From positions 1-49,592 of the forward strand of contig JAFKLT010000065.1 of assembly GCA_017309275.1 (NCBI GenBank): a stretch of 49,592 nucleotides of DNA. The letters run 5' to 3'. This document shows positions 8,748-17,585 of the stretch, piece by piece; the first letter of the stretch is position 1; each line of letters begins with the position of its first letter. This stretch comes from Sphingomonadales bacterium. Lineage in GTDB: Bacteria > Pseudomonadota > Alphaproteobacteria > Sphingomonadales > Sphingomonadaceae. The position numbers were made by a program, and so were the translations under genes. The notes under the pieces are model-generated. The model saw nothing but the letters and a program-made list of their open reading frames with translations, had not been told where the DNA came from and did not search any database.

Positions 8748-10028
8748 ATGAGCTTTCCCTGGGCCAAGAACTATGAACCCCAGCAGCCGCTGATGAAGTG
8801 GCTGGACGAGAAGCTGCCGCTGCCGCGCCTCGTCTACAACGCCATCGGTGCCGGCTATCCGGTTCCGCGCAACCTCAACTATTTCTGGAACTTCGGCGTC
8901 CTCGCGGGCGTCGCGCTGGTCATCCAGATCGTCACCGGCATCGTGCTGGCCATGCATTATGCGGCCAACGCAGGCGTCGCGTTCAATTCGGTCGAGCATA
9001 TCATGCGCGACGTGAACGCGGGCTGGTTCATCCGCTACGCGCATATGAACGGCGCGAGCATGTTCTTCATCGTGGTCTATCTCCACATCTTCCGCGGCCT
9101 CTATTACGGTTCGTACAAGGCGCCCCGCGAAATGGTGTGGCTGCTTGGCGTCGTGATCTTCCTGCTGATGATGGCGACCGCGTTCATGGGCTATGTGCTT
9201 CCCTGGGGTCAGATGAGCTTCTGGGGCGCGCAGGTGATCACGGGCTTCTTCTCGGCGATTCCGGTCGTCGGCGATCCGATCCGCGTATGGCTGCTCGGCG
9301 GTTTTGCGCCGGATAACGCCGCGCTCAACCGCTTCTTCTCGCTGCACTATCTGCTGCCCTTCGTGATCGCGGGTGTCATCATCCTGCACATCTGGGCGCT
9401 GCACATCCCGGGTTCGTCGAACCCGACGGGTATCGAGGTGAAGGACGAGCAGGACACGGTTCCGTTCCATCCCTATTACACCGCGAAGGACGGCTTCGGC
9501 GTCGGCGTTTTCCTGCTGATCTTCGTCGCGCTGACCTTCTTCAGCCCGAACCTGCTGGGTCACCCGGATAACTATATCCAGGCGAACCCGCTTTCGACGC
9601 CCGCGCACATCGTACCCGAATGGTATTTCTGGCCGTTCTACGCGATCCTGCGCGCCTTCACCTTCAACTTCCTCTGGATCGATGCGAAGCTGTGGGGCGT
9701 CATCGCGATGTTCGCAGCGATCGCGCTGCTGTTCTTCCTGCCCTGGCTGGACAGCTCGCCGGTGAAGTCGTCGAACTATCGCCCGCTGTACCGCATCTTC
9801 TTCTGGATCCTGATGGCGGACATCGTCCTGCTGGCGGTGTGCGGCATGAAGCCGGCGGAACAGCCGTGGGTGATCTTCAGCCAGATCGGTGCGGCTTATT
9901 ATTTCGCCCACTTCCTGATCATCCTGCCGATCGTGTCGCGGATCGAACGACCGTTGCCGATGCCGAACTCGATCACCGAAGCGGTCCTCGCAAAGCATGC
10001 CGACACGTCGTCGGCGGCCACGGCCTGA
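8748..10028 (+). CDS. petB: Cytochrome b of the bc1 complex
   Basis: This is the membrane subunit holding two b haems and the quinol and quinone sites. The 426-residue protein contains the expected elements: GIVLAMHY and [21 protein letters not shown] in helices A-B, the Qo-site region [28 protein letters not shown] with further haem histidines, and the [13 protein letters not shown] segment at the Qo site. It is slightly shorter than some family members with extra C-terminal helices. It begins 13 bases after petA with an AGGAG ribosome site (8733-8737), and is followed by petC. Confidence 0.97.
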   Translation: MSFPWAKNYEPQQPLMKWLDEKLPLPRLVYNAIGAGYPVPRNLNYFWNFGVLAGVALVIQIVTGIVLAMHYAANAGVAFNSVEHIMRDVNAGWFIRYAHMNGASMFFIVVYLHIFRGLYYGSYKAPREMVWLLGVVIFLLMMATAFMGYVLPWGQMSFWGAQVITGFFSAIPVVGDPIRVWLLGGFAPDNAALNRFFSLHYLLPFVIAGVIILHIWALHIPGSSNPTGIEVKDEQDTVPFHPYYTAKDGFGVGVFLLIFVALTFFSPNLLGHPDNYIQANPLSTPAHIVPEWYFWPFYAILRAFTFNFLWIDAKLWGVIAMFAAIALLFFLPWLDSSPVKSSNYRPLYRIFFWILMADIVLLAVCGMKPAEQPWVIFSQIGAAYYFAHFLIILPIVSRIERPLPMPNSITEAVLAKHADTSSAATA

Positions 10029-10059
10029 GCGCCGGACTTTAATAGGAGCTGATACAGCC

Positions 10060-10869
10060 ATGGTTCGTCCGCTCGGTTTTCTCGTCGGCCTGGGTTTCAT
10101 CGCGGCGCTGGTGTGTGCAATTCTCACCACGCCGCTCAAGAATGAGCCCAACGCTTCGCACGAGTTCCACAAGCACCCGCGTCACCTCGCCCTGTCGAGC
10201 GATGGCCTCTTCCCGCACTGGGACAAGGCGAAGCTGCAGCGCGGCCTTCAGGTGTACAAGGAAGTTTGCTCGGCCTGTCACAGCCTGCACCTCGTCGCGT
10301 TCCGCGATATCGGCGATCTCGGTTACACCGAAGGCCAGGTGAAGAGCTTTGCCAAGAGCTTCCAGGTTCCGTCGATCAACCCGGATACCGGCGAACCGGC
10401 GACCCGCGATGGCTTGTCGTCGGATTATTTCCCGTCGCCCTATGCGAACGATGTTGCGGCTCGCGCGGCCAACAACAACGCGCTTCCGCCTGATCTTTCG
10501 CTGATCACCAAGGCACGCGAAGGCGGCAAGGACTATGTCTATTCGCTGCTGACCGGTTTCCAGAATCCCCCGGCAAACCTGCCCAAGGAACTTCAGCCGG
10601 CCACGGGGCTGCACTTCAACCCCTATTTCGCGAACCTCAACCTCGCGATGGCGCCGCCGCTCAAGGACGGTCAGGTCACTTATGCCGACGGCACGAAGTC
10701 GACCGTCAACCAGATGGCCAGCGACGTCTCGGCCTTCCTGGTCTGGACCGCGGAGCCGAAGCTCGTGAAGCGCGTTCAGGTGGGCTGGGCAGCTTTCCTC
10801 TTCCTGCTCATCTTCACCGGCCTGACCTATATGTCGTACCGGAACATCTGGGCCGACAAGAAGCATTGA
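10060..10869 (+). CDS. petC: Cytochrome c1 of the bc1 complex
   Basis: Cytochrome c1 takes electrons from the Rieske protein and hands them to soluble or membrane cytochrome c. The 269-residue product has an N-terminal membrane signal (5-25) and the haem-binding CSACH (C70, C73, H74). It also has the family's SLHLVAFRDIGDLG next to the haem site and a C-terminal membrane anchor around LFLLIFTGLTYMSYRNIWA. The start at 10060 is preceded by AGGAG (10045-10049); an in-frame ATG at 9997 lies inside petB and would spoil the signal peptide. apt follows after 26 bases. Confidence 0.97.
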   Translation: MVRPLGFLVGLGFIAALVCAILTTPLKNEPNASHEFHKHPRHLALSSDGLFPHWDKAKLQRGLQVYKEVCSACHSLHLVAFRDIGDLGYTEGQVKSFAKSFQVPSINPDTGEPATRDGLSSDYFPSPYANDVAARAANNNALPPDLSLITKAREGGKDYVYSLLTGFQNPPANLPKELQPATGLHFNPYFANLNLAMAPPLKDGQVTYADGTKSTVNQMASDVSAFLVWTAEPKLVKRVQVGWAAFLFLLIFTGLTYMSYRNIWADKKH

Positions 10870-10895
10870 GGATATAGGGGAGGGCGGCCATTCCG

Positions 10896-11450
10896 ATGAT
10901 CGCCCTCCCGCCTCGACCGGACCTCGACCTGGCGTCGCTCGTCCGCACTATCCCGGACTTTCCCAAGCCGGGCATCCAATTCCGCGACATCACCACATTG
11001 ATCGGCGACGCCGCCGGTTTTGCTGAGAGCGTTCGCCGTCTGGCCGACCGCGCGGCTGTTCATCGTCCCGATTATATCGTGGCGGTGGAGGCGCGCGGTT
11101 TTCTGTTCGGTGCGGCGATGGCGACCGCGATGGGCATCGGGCTGGTTCCGGTCCGCAAGGCAGGCAAGCTGCCGGGCGTGACGATCGGCGTCGACTATGA
11201 ACTCGAATATGGCGTCGACCGGCTCGAACTGCATGAAGGTGCGGTTACGGCGGGGCACCGCGTCGTCCTGGTCGACGACCTGCTCGCCACCGGCGGCACG
11301 ATTCTCGCCGCGGCGCAGCTGATGCGCAATGTGGGCGCGGAGGTTGCTGCCGCGCTGTTCGTCATCGACTTGCCCGACCTGGGTGGTTCGCAGCGGCTGG
11401 AGGCTGCTGGCCTGCAATGCGAGACGCTGATCGCATTTGACGGCGACTAG
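10896..11450 (+). CDS. apt: Adenine phosphoribosyltransferase
   Basis: APT salvages adenine by joining it to PRPP to make AMP. The 184-residue product has the PRPP-binding loop VVLVDDLLATGGT (123-135), the N-terminal IPDFPKPGIQFRDITTL typical of APT, and the VEARGFLFG segment that contacts the base and phosphate. The start at 10896 is preceded by GGGGAGG. It follows petC by 26 bases with no terminator, so it probably reads through from the bc1 operon; this pairing is seen in other sphingomonads as far as I recall. Confidence 0.95.
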   Translation: MIALPPRPDLDLASLVRTIPDFPKPGIQFRDITTLIGDAAGFAESVRRLADRAAVHRPDYIVAVEARGFLFGAAMATAMGIGLVPVRKAGKLPGVTIGVDYELEYGVDRLELHEGAVTAGHRVVLVDDLLATGGTILAAAQLMRNVGAEVAAALFVIDLPDLGGSQRLEAAGLQCETLIAFDGD

Positions 11451-11468
11451 GCTGGAAGGGGAAGGGGT

Positions 11469-11753
11469 ATGGTTCTTCTGGGTCTGCTGATCGGCGGAAT
11501 TCTGGGGATGATCATCCTCTGCTGGCTGGTCAGCTTCGTGGCGTTCAAGTCGCTGGAGCCGCACAAGCGTGCGACCGCGACGGTACTGACGGCTTGGGTG
11601 ATCGCGACCGCTCTCTATGGCTACAACAGCGGCAGCTATCTCTTGGCCGGGACGATCTATGCGATCAGCGGCGTCGCCGCCTTCTTCGAGCGCCTGCGTC
11701 ATTACAACAAGCATTGGGTGTCCGACACGCATATCCAGGACACATTCAGCTAA
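11469..11753 (+). CDS. Small membrane protein of unknown function
   Basis: The 94-residue product has two or three hydrophobic helices (about 2-26, 36-52, 55-70) and a charged tail ending in a soluble stretch. No named family is recognised. It starts 18 bases after apt with a GGGGAAGGGG ribosome site and is likely the last gene of the petABC-apt transcript. The gene is convergent with eipA across a hairpin at 11776-11797. Confidence 0.72.
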   Translation: MVLLGLLIGGILGMIILCWLVSFVAFKSLEPHKRATATVLTAWVIATALYGYNSGSYLLAGTIYAISGVAAFFERLRHYNKHWVSDTHIQDTFS

Positions 11754-11770
11754 ACCGCTCGCTCCAATGG

Positions 11771-11797
11771 AAAAAGCCCGCGCCCGAAGGCGCGGGC
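11771..11797 (-). terminator. Rho-independent terminator for eipA
   Basis: A perfect nine-base stem, GCCCGCGCC (11776-11784) with GGCGCGGGC (11789-11797), encloses the loop CGAA. Read on the minus strand it is followed by five T (the A-run at 11771-11775). It ends the minus-strand eipA transcript. On the plus strand there is no T-run. Confidence 0.9.
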
Positions 11798-11826
11798 CGA
11801 TCGCCCCCTTGGCAAGATGGTTGGTG

Positions 11827-12597
11827 TCAGAAGGGCACCCAATTCTGTTTCTTGCGGAACTTCATGTAGCCGACGTTCGCGCCCAGGCGCGCGCCGACGC
11901 CGACGCGGATCGGGATGAGCACGACATCGCCGCGACGCAGATAGGACGCGTTGAAGCCGCCGATCAGATAGGCGGCGCCTTCGCCCGCCGGATAGCGCTT
12001 GTACAGGTCGTTGGTGTCGAACAGATTGTAGACGAGAACGAAGGTGTTGCCTGCGTTCGCCCCGGCATCGAATCCGACCGACGGGCCGGTCCAATAGGCC
12101 GGCATCTCACCCTCGACCTTGTGGAACAGCGTGCCAGAGCCATATCGCACGCCAAGCACCAGCGCGCCGCCCGCCTCGCGTCCGACGATATAGGCGTTGG
12201 GTTCGCCCTGTTTCTTGAGGATATCTTCGATCAGCCCGGCGAGCCCCTGGGCTCCCTTGCCGAAGACGCCTTCGGCCGCACCGATAAGGTCGTCCTTCTT
12301 GTAGGTCGTACCCGGAGGCGCGGTGTTTACGACCGTGTTGGTCGAGGTTGCCGTCGTGCTGCCGTCGGTGTCGGGTGTGGTCGCATATTGCTGATCTCCC
12401 GTCGCGAGGTCGCTGTTGATCGAGGGATCGTTATAGGCTGGCGGGGGCGTCGTTTGAGGGCGCGGATTGTCGAGGTCGGAATCGATCGCCGCGTTGGGAT
12501 CGACCGACGTCATCTGCGCGCTCGCCGCGACCGGAGAGAACATCAAGCCGATCGACGCGAACGTCGTTACGGCAAAGGCGGTGAGCGTCTTACGCAT
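11827..12597 (-). CDS. eipA: EipA-like DUF1134 envelope protein
   Basis: The C-terminal half (from about residue 95) matches the DUF1134/EipA family: LAGLIEDILKKQGEPNAYIV, YWTGPSVGFDAG and VGVGARLGANVGYMKF are family hallmarks. EipA is described in Brucella as a periplasmic protein needed for envelope integrity. A signal peptide ends near ASAQ (residue 28), followed by about 65 residues of low-complexity Thr, Asp and Pro that look like a flexible linker. The start at 12597 was chosen for the signal peptide; the frame continues 16 residues further upstream. Length 256 residues. The gene has its own terminator and is transcribed alone. Confidence 0.9.
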   Translation of the reverse strand: MRKTLTAFAVTTFASIGLMFSPVAASAQMTSVDPNAAIDSDLDNPRPQTTPPPAYNDPSINSDLATGDQQYATTPDTDGSTTATSTNTVVNTAPPGTTYKKDDLIGAAEGVFGKGAQGLAGLIEDILKKQGEPNAYIVGREAGGALVLGVRYGSGTLFHKVEGEMPAYWTGPSVGFDAGANAGNTFVLVYNLFDTNDLYKRYPAGEGAAYLIGGFNASYLRRGDVVLIPIRVGVGARLGANVGYMKFRKKQNWVPF

Positions 12598-12837
12598 ATT
12601 TCCCCCAAATCGGTCGGCGCGCCGCGCGCCGCGAGAGTTAACCATGACTCCGAGTGTGAATCGCGAGCAATGAATGGGCGATGACTTGAGTCGATTTTGC
12701 GCCAGACCGAATCATTTTTGCTGCGAGCCGCGCAACAGAAGGTCGAAAAAGGGCAATGTTAGACGTTGCGGGGCGTGAAACGCATGGCTATAGCGACCCG
12801 CCTAAGGCCAGCCTGTCGTTAGCGCGACAGACCATGC

Positions 12838-12930
12838 GGAGACGTGGGTGAGTGGCTGAAACCAACGGTTTGCTAAACCGTCGTACTGGTAAATCCGGTA
12901 CCGAGGGTTCGAATCCCTCCGTCTCCGCCA
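12838..12930 (+). tRNA. tRNA-Ser (GCT)
   Basis: A 93-base tRNA with acceptor arms GGAGACG/CGTCTCC, discriminator G and an encoded CCA end. The anticodon stem ACGGT/ACCGT encloses TTGCTAA with anticodon GCT, reading AGC and AGT. The long variable arm (about 20 bases) confirms the serine identity. The T arm is GAGGGTTCGAATCCCTC. Confidence 0.97.
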
Positions 12931-13024
12931 CTTCTTTCCGATTTTCGAAGCCGAAGCGCCTACCGAGCGAGGTTGGGCTGTGCGCGTGCGCCAAACTATC
13001 CGAAATGCTGGAATAATCATTGTA

Positions 13025-13046
13025 ATTGAGAATCGTTCGCGATAAT
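13025..13046 (+). promoter_or_regulatory. Fur-box-like operator before the PepSY/ApbE operon
   Basis: ATTGAGAATCGTTCGC (13025-13040) is followed by GATAAT. Fifteen of the 16 bases recur at 20141-20156 in front of the siderophore receptor. The element is AT-rich with GATAAT-type units like known Fur sites and lies about 40 bases before the PepSY start. Binding by Fur is inferred. Confidence 0.65.
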
Positions 13047-13078
13047 GGCGTGCATCTTTTCCTTCAGACCAGTTGCAG

Positions 13079-13720
13079 ATGCACGCTCCCCAAACCCAAC
13101 GACCCAACACGAAGAAGCAGCGCAAGGCCTTTTGGCTGAAGCAATTGCATATGTGGCACTGGATGAGTTCGGCGATCAGCCTGATTGGGCTGGTGCTGTT
13201 CGCGATCACCGGCTTCACGCTCAATCATGCTGCGGACATCGAGGCGTCGCCGGTCGTCACCGAAAAGTCGGTGCAGATGCCGCAGGACGTGCTCGGCAAG
13301 CTCGGCGCTGATCCGGCGGGCGGAAAGGGCGTATTGCCCGCTCCGGTCAAACAATGGGTCGAGGATAATTTCCCGGTTCGCGCGTCCAGCGAGGCCGAAT
13401 GGTCCGCCGATGAGGTCTATCTGCCCGCGCCGCGGCCTGGCGGTGACGCTTGGGTCGCGATCGACCGGGTGAGCGGCGAGGTGACGAGCGAAGTCACCGA
13501 CCGCGGCTGGGTCTCCTATCTCAACGACCTGCACAAGGGGCGCAATTCGGGCGGCGAGTGGAGCCTGTTCATCGACATCTTCGCCTTTGCCTGCCTGATC
13601 TTCGCCATCACTGGGCTGTTCCTGCTCTGGCTGCATTCGGCGAAGCGCAAGAGCACCTGGCCGCTCGTCGGCGCCGGGCTCGTCCTTCCCGCGGCCATCG
13701 CCGTCATCTTCATCCACTAG
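13079..13720 (+). CDS. PepSY-associated transmembrane protein (iron-linked)
   Basis: This 213-residue inner-membrane protein belongs to the PepSY-TM group, members of which sit in iron-uptake loci and are thought to pass electrons or reduce ferric iron. The first helix region (LHMWHWMSSAISLIGLVLFA, residues 23-42) carries His24 and His27, with His50 at its outer end. A periplasmic PepSY-like domain follows, then the family segment LNDLHKGRNSGGEW and two C-terminal helices. The start is taken as ATG 13079; a TTG two codons earlier is possible. A Fur-box-like site lies just upstream. It heads an operon with DUF2271, DUF4198 and apbE, with gaps of 10, 20 and -4 bases. Confidence 0.88.
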   Translation: MHAPQTQRPNTKKQRKAFWLKQLHMWHWMSSAISLIGLVLFAITGFTLNHAADIEASPVVTEKSVQMPQDVLGKLGADPAGGKGVLPAPVKQWVEDNFPVRASSEAEWSADEVYLPAPRPGGDAWVAIDRVSGEVTSEVTDRGWVSYLNDLHKGRNSGGEWSLFIDIFAFACLIFAITGLFLLWLHSAKRKSTWPLVGAGLVLPAAIAVIFIH

Positions 13721-13730
13721 GAGGCTCTTC

Positions 13731-14261
13731 ATGCAGCGTAACCCGCGTCCCTTTCTGATCGGCGGCTCGCTCGGCGCCGTGTTGACCGCGCCCGCGATGG
13801 CCGCCGCCGCCGCGCCGACGACGATGGATGTCACCGTCACCATTCCGCAGCTCAAGGTCGCCGAATATCATCGCCCGTATGTGGCGATCTGGGTCGAGAA
13901 GGCCGGTGCGCCGGCCAAGACGGTCGCGGTCTGGTACGACCATGACATGAAGGAAAACGAGGGCACGAAGTGGCTTCGCGAAGTGCGCCAATGGTGGCGC
14001 GCCTCGGGCCGTTCGATGAAGTTCCCCGCCAGCGGCATCACCGGCGCGACGCGTGCGCCCGGCGCGCAGAAGATATCGTTCAGTCGCGCACAGCTCGGCG
14101 CGACCGCACCCGGCGAATATACGCTCGTCATCGAGGCGTCGCGCGAGGTCGGCGGACGCGAACTGCTCCGCATTCCGTTCACCTGGCCGGCAAAGGCCGG
14201 GGCCGGCGGACGCGCCGCGGGCAAGACCGAACTGGGCGCCGTCACGGTCGCCTTCCGCTGA
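13731..14261 (+). CDS. DUF2271 secreted protein with possible flavinylation motif
   Basis: The 176-residue product has an N-terminal signal peptide ending about AAAA (residue 28) and the DUF2271 features VTIPQLKVAEYHRPYVAIWV and VAVWYDHDMKE. Residues 102-109 read GITGATRA, close to the (S/T)GAT-x-(T/S/A) motif where ApbE links FMN to threonine in NqrC/RnfG-type proteins; Thr107 would be the acceptor. An apbE gene is the fourth gene of the same operon and no FMN_bind-domain protein is encoded nearby, so this protein is the best local candidate for ApbE's substrate. A role as periplasmic flavoprotein working with the PepSY protein in iron reduction is inference. Start ATG 13731, ribosome site AGGAGG. 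Confidence 0.88.
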   Translation: MQRNPRPFLIGGSLGAVLTAPAMAAAAAPTTMDVTVTIPQLKVAEYHRPYVAIWVEKAGAPAKTVAVWYDHDMKENEGTKWLREVRQWWRASGRSMKFPASGITGATRAPGAQKISFSRAQLGATAPGEYTLVIEASREVGGRELLRIPFTWPAKAGAGGRAAGKTELGAVTVAFR

Positions 14262-14281
14262 TCTTTCGAAAGGACTGGGCA

Positions 14282-15109
14282 ATGAAAAAGCAGATTCTGG
14301 GTTTGGCCGCGGCGGTTGCGGTCGCGGCGATGGCGGCGGTTCCGGCGAGCGCGCACCGCCAGTGGATGATGCCGTCGTCGACCGTGCTGTCGGGCGACGA
14401 TGTCTGGGTGACGGTCGACGCTGCGGTGTCGAACGACCTGTTCTATTTCGAGCATCAGCCGCTGCGCCTCGACGCGGTGAAGGCCTGGGCGCCTGACGGC
14501 ACCGAGGTGGCGATCGAGAACAAGGCCACGGGCCGTTATCGCAGCACGTTCGACGTCCATCTGCTGCAAAAGGGGACCTATCGCATCGCGTCGGTCGCCG
14601 ACATGCTGATGGGCAGCTATGACCTGAACGGCAAGACCGAGCGCCTGCCGCGCGGTACGACCGCGGCGAACCTTGCCGAGCGTATCCCCGCCGGCGCGAC
14701 GAACGTGAAGACGGCCGAGGCGAACAACCGCAACGAGATTTTCGTGACAGTCGGCGAACCGACGACCACGCTGTTCAAGCCGACCGGCAAGGGCATCGAG
14801 CTCGTCCCGGTGACGCATCCCAATGACCTGTTCGCGGGTGAGGCTGCGACGTTCCAGTTCCTGCTCGACGGAAAGCCCGCCGTTGGCCTGCCGGTCACGG
14901 TGATCCCCGGCGGTATCCGCTACCGCGATCAGCTTGGCCAGATGGACCTCAAGACCGGCGCCGACGGCAAGGTCGAAGTGACCTGGCCCGAACCCGGCAT
15001 GTATTGGGTCAACGTCACGACGCCGCAGGCCGGCGGCGAGGAAAGCGGGCCGCAGCCGGTCGCGCGCCGCGCCAGCTATGTCACGACGCTCGAGGTGCTC
15101 GCGCCCTGA
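14282..15109 (+). CDS. DUF4198 periplasmic protein
   Basis: The 275-residue product has a clear signal peptide (LGLAAAVAVAAMAAVPASAH, cleavage near ASA-H at residue 25). The mature protein is of the DUF4198 type: it begins with the conserved His-Arg-Gln-Trp-Met near the cleavage site and is mainly beta-strand. The C-terminal third (GLPVTVIPGGIRYRDQ to AP) looks like a carboxypeptidase-regulatory/Ig-like domain. DUF4198 proteins are often coded near metal uptake genes; a ligand is not known. The start at 14282 is preceded by AAAGGA. Its stop overlaps the presumed start of apbE. Confidence 0.88.
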   Translation: MKKQILGLAAAVAVAAMAAVPASAHRQWMMPSSTVLSGDDVWVTVDAAVSNDLFYFEHQPLRLDAVKAWAPDGTEVAIENKATGRYRSTFDVHLLQKGTYRIASVADMLMGSYDLNGKTERLPRGTTAANLAERIPAGATNVKTAEANNRNEIFVTVGEPTTTLFKPTGKGIELVPVTHPNDLFAGEAATFQFLLDGKPAVGLPVTVIPGGIRYRDQLGQMDLKTGADGKVEVTWPEPGMYWVNVTTPQAGGEESGPQPVARRASYVTTLEVLAP

Positions 15110-16059
15110 GCGATCGGATACTGATCCCGCGCGCGCTGACGCCCGCCGCCTTTGCGGCGCGCGTCGCGGGCGGGGATGTCCAGATGTTTTCAGGCGAGTC
15201 GATGGGGACGAGCTGGTCGCTTCAGGCCGTGTCGGCGCCGCCCGACGCGGCCGAAGTCGTTCGGTCCGCCCTCGACCGCGTCGTCGCGCAGATGAGCCAG
15301 TGGGAACCGGAGTCCGACCTGTCGCGCTTCAACCGCGCGGCCGCGGGCGAATGGTTTCCGGCGCCCACCGAACTGGCGCACGTCGTCACCGCGGCGCTGG
15401 AGATTGCCGCCGCAAGCGGAGGCGCTTTCGATCCCTGCCTCGGCAATCTGACCGAACGATGGGGTTTCGGCGCCGCTGGCCCTGTCGAAAATATCCCCGA
15501 CGATCCGCCCCCTTCGAATCGCAAGGTCGAGCTGGACGGTTCGCGTATCCGCCGCGATGCGGGGGCCGCGCTCGACCTCTCCGGCATCGCCAAGGGCTAT
15601 GCCGTCGATCTGGTCGCCGAGCGTCTGCTTGGCCTGGGTCTCCGCCACTTCCTGATCGAGGTCGGCGGCGAGTTGCGCGGAGAGGGCATCCGCCCCGACG
15701 GCCAGCCCTGGTGGGTCGATGTCGAGATGCCGCCGACCAGCTCGGTGCCGCCGTGGCGCATCGCGCTGCACGATGCTTCGGTCGCGACGTCGGGGAATTA
15801 TCGGCGCGGCTTTGCCATCGACGGGCGGCATTATTCGCACAGCTTCGATCCGCGCTGCGGCCGCCCGATCGTCAATGGCGTGTCCTCGGTGACCGTCGTG
15901 CACCGCAGTTGCATGATGGCCGACGGCTGGGCGACCGCGCTGACGATATTGGGGCCGGAACAGGCGATCGCGCTTGCCGATGCACAGGGCCTGGCCGCGT
16001 CGATGGTGGTCGGCGACCGCGAATATAGCGCCCGCGAATGGCGCGCGATGCTCTACTAG
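15106..16059 (+). CDS. apbE: FAD:protein FMN transferase ApbE
   Basis: ApbE covalently attaches FMN to threonine in extracytoplasmic flavoproteins using FAD. The protein shows the family core [13 protein letters not shown], the segment [17 protein letters not shown], the glycine-rich [12 protein letters not shown] and [12 protein letters not shown]. The start is uncertain. No ATG, GTG or TTG lies in frame between an ATG at 15004, inside DUF4198, and an ATG at 15184, just before the core. A CTG at 15106 overlaps the DUF4198 stop (CTGA) and gives the 25 residues usually seen before the core; I prefer it but it is unproven. No signal peptide is evident with this start. The stop overlaps that of convergent piuC (shared CTAG). 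Confidence 0.9.
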   Translation: MSDRILIPRALTPAAFAARVAGGDVQMFSGESMGTSWSLQAVSAPPDAAEVVRSALDRVVAQMSQWEPESDLSRFNRAAAGEWFPAPTELAHVVTAALEIAAASGGAFDPCLGNLTERWGFGAAGPVENIPDDPPPSNRKVELDGSRIRRDAGAALDLSGIAKGYAVDLVAERLLGLGLRHFLIEVGGELRGEGIRPDGQPWWVDVEMPPTSSVPPWRIALHDASVATSGNYRRGFAIDGRHYSHSFDPRCGRPIVNGVSSVTVVHRSCMMADGWATALTILGPEQAIALADAQGLAASMVVGDREYSAREWRAMLY

Positions 16060-16739
16060 CTGTCGGCCCAGCGCCGCAGCAGATTGTGATAGACGCCGGT
16101 CAATTCGATCACCGATCGATCGGTGCCGCCCAGTTGCCCCGTTATCCGCTGGATGGACTGGTCGAGGCCGAAAAGCAGCCGCCGTGCGTCGGTGTCGCGC
16201 ACCATCGACTGCAGCCAGAAGAAGGATGCAACGCGGGTACCGCGCGTCACAGGGGTGACGTGATGCAGGCTGGACGAAGGATAGACGACCGCGTGGCCCG
16301 CCGGCAGCTTGACCTGCTGTGTCCCGAAATAGTCCTCGACGACCAGAACGCCGCCGTCATAGGCCGCCGGGTCTTCCAGGAACACCGTCACCGACAGATC
16401 GCTGCGCAGCCGAAAGTCGGACCCGCGTTGGATACGCACGGCGTTGTCGACATGCGTTCCGAACGTCTGCCCTTCGCCATAGCGATTGAACAGCGGCGGA
16501 TAGACTTTCAGGGGCAGGGCCGCCGCAAAGAAGAGCGGCGAATTCCCAAGCGCTTTCAGGATGATGCCACCCGCTTCGCGTGCTGCCGCGCTGCCTTCCG
16601 GTATCTGCTCGTTCTTTTTCGCGAGCGCCGATTGCGAGCCTGCGGTGATATTGCCGTCGACCCACTCGGCGGCGTCGATGATCTGCCGAATGCGCGCCAC
16701 GCTTTCGGCGTCCAGCAGGTCGGGAACGGAAATCATCAT
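16056..16739 (-). CDS. piuC: Fe(II)-dependent PKHD-type hydroxylase PiuC/YbiX
   Basis: PiuC belongs to the 2-oxoglutarate/Fe(II) prolyl-4-hydroxylase-like family and is regularly encoded beside catecholate siderophore receptors; its substrate is not settled. The 227-residue product has the HxD pair in THVDNA (H96, D98), the distal histidine in [15 protein letters not shown] (H159/H160) and the 2-oxoglutarate arginine after it. The C-terminal [11 protein letters not shown] is typical. It is the last gene of a minus-strand block of receptor, Sel1 protein and PiuC, 72 bases after the Sel1 gene. Confidence 0.95.
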   Translation of the reverse strand: MMISVPDLLDAESVARIRQIIDAAEWVDGNITAGSQSALAKKNEQIPEGSAAAREAGGIILKALGNSPLFFAAALPLKVYPPLFNRYGEGQTFGTHVDNAVRIQRGSDFRLRSDLSVTVFLEDPAAYDGGVLVVEDYFGTQQVKLPAGHAVVYPSSSLHHVTPVTRGTRVASFFWLQSMVRDTDARRLLFGLDQSIQRITGQLGGTDRSVIELTGVYHNLLRRWADS

Positions 16740-16811
16740 GGGTCAGCCCTTGGAGATCGAAACCGCGATTGAGAAGACGGACTGGCGTGCTGCCACAGGC
16801 GGCGCGCGCAA

Positions 16812-17576
16812 TCAAATGGGAGCGAACGGCGTACAGGATCCGCCATCGAGCGCCGCCACGCCTTCAGAACCAAGTCGATCATGGCCCGAGGCTTTCAGCC
16901 ATGCCTCGGCCTTCGCGAGAAAGGCCGGGGTCGCGGTCTCGCGAATCCGGGCCAGCCATTGCAACGCGCCGTCGATGTCGCCCGCGTCGGCGAGCATGCG
17001 CGCGTGGTTGAACTGACCGCGAAAGTCGCCGCCTTCGGCTGCGCGTCGATAATGGTCGGCCGCGACCGTCATGTCGCGCTCGACCACCCAGCCGTCCTCG
17101 TAGAAGCTGCCGACGAAATTGATCGCTTTCGGATTGCCCATGGCGGCCGCTTGCCGAAGCAGCGTCAGTGCCAACGGTTTGTCTTCCGGCACGCCCTGTC
17201 CCAACGCCAGCAGCGTCGCATAATTATAGAGGCCCCAGTCGAGCCCCAGGTCGGCAGCGATCTTGAACCATTGCGCCGCGCGCGCCTTGTCGGTTTCGAC
17301 GCCCCAGCCGAGGTCGTAACAGCGGCCGATCATGTTGATCGCCATCGCATGGCCTTGTTCGGCCGCCTTGCCGAACCATCCGATGGCGGCACGCTGGTCC
17401 TGTTCCACCCCGTCGCCGTCGAGGAGCATCTGGCCATAGACGGTCTGCGCATCGGCAAAGCCGGCTTCGGCAGCGAGGCGAATTGCGACGGGCCGCTCGG
17501 CATTGCCCGGCGTCAGCAGCACGGACAATTCGTCCGCGCTCATCGCTTTCAACCGGTCAATGTCGAGCGTCGTCAT
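16812..17576 (-). CDS. Sel1-repeat protein of the piu locus
   Basis: The 254-residue product consists of Sel1/TPR-like repeats, for example AIGWFGKAAEQGHAMAINMI, AAQWFKIAADLGLDWGLYNY and ALTLLRQAAAMGNPKAINFV, each about 36 residues. It has no signal peptide, so it is cytosolic. A Sel1 protein between the receptor and the PKHD hydroxylase is the common arrangement of piuA-type loci; it probably mediates protein contacts, but its partner is unknown. It starts nine bases after the receptor stop. Confidence 0.9.
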   Translation of the reverse strand: MTTLDIDRLKAMSADELSVLLTPGNAERPVAIRLAAEAGFADAQTVYGQMLLDGDGVEQDQRAAIGWFGKAAEQGHAMAINMIGRCYDLGWGVETDKARAAQWFKIAADLGLDWGLYNYATLLALGQGVPEDKPLALTLLRQAAAMGNPKAINFVGSFYEDGWVVERDMTVAADHYRRAAEGGDFRGQFNHARMLADAGDIDGALQWLARIRETATPAFLAKAEAWLKASGHDRLGSEGVAALDGGSCTPFAPI

Positions 17577-17585
17577 GCGTGGCTT

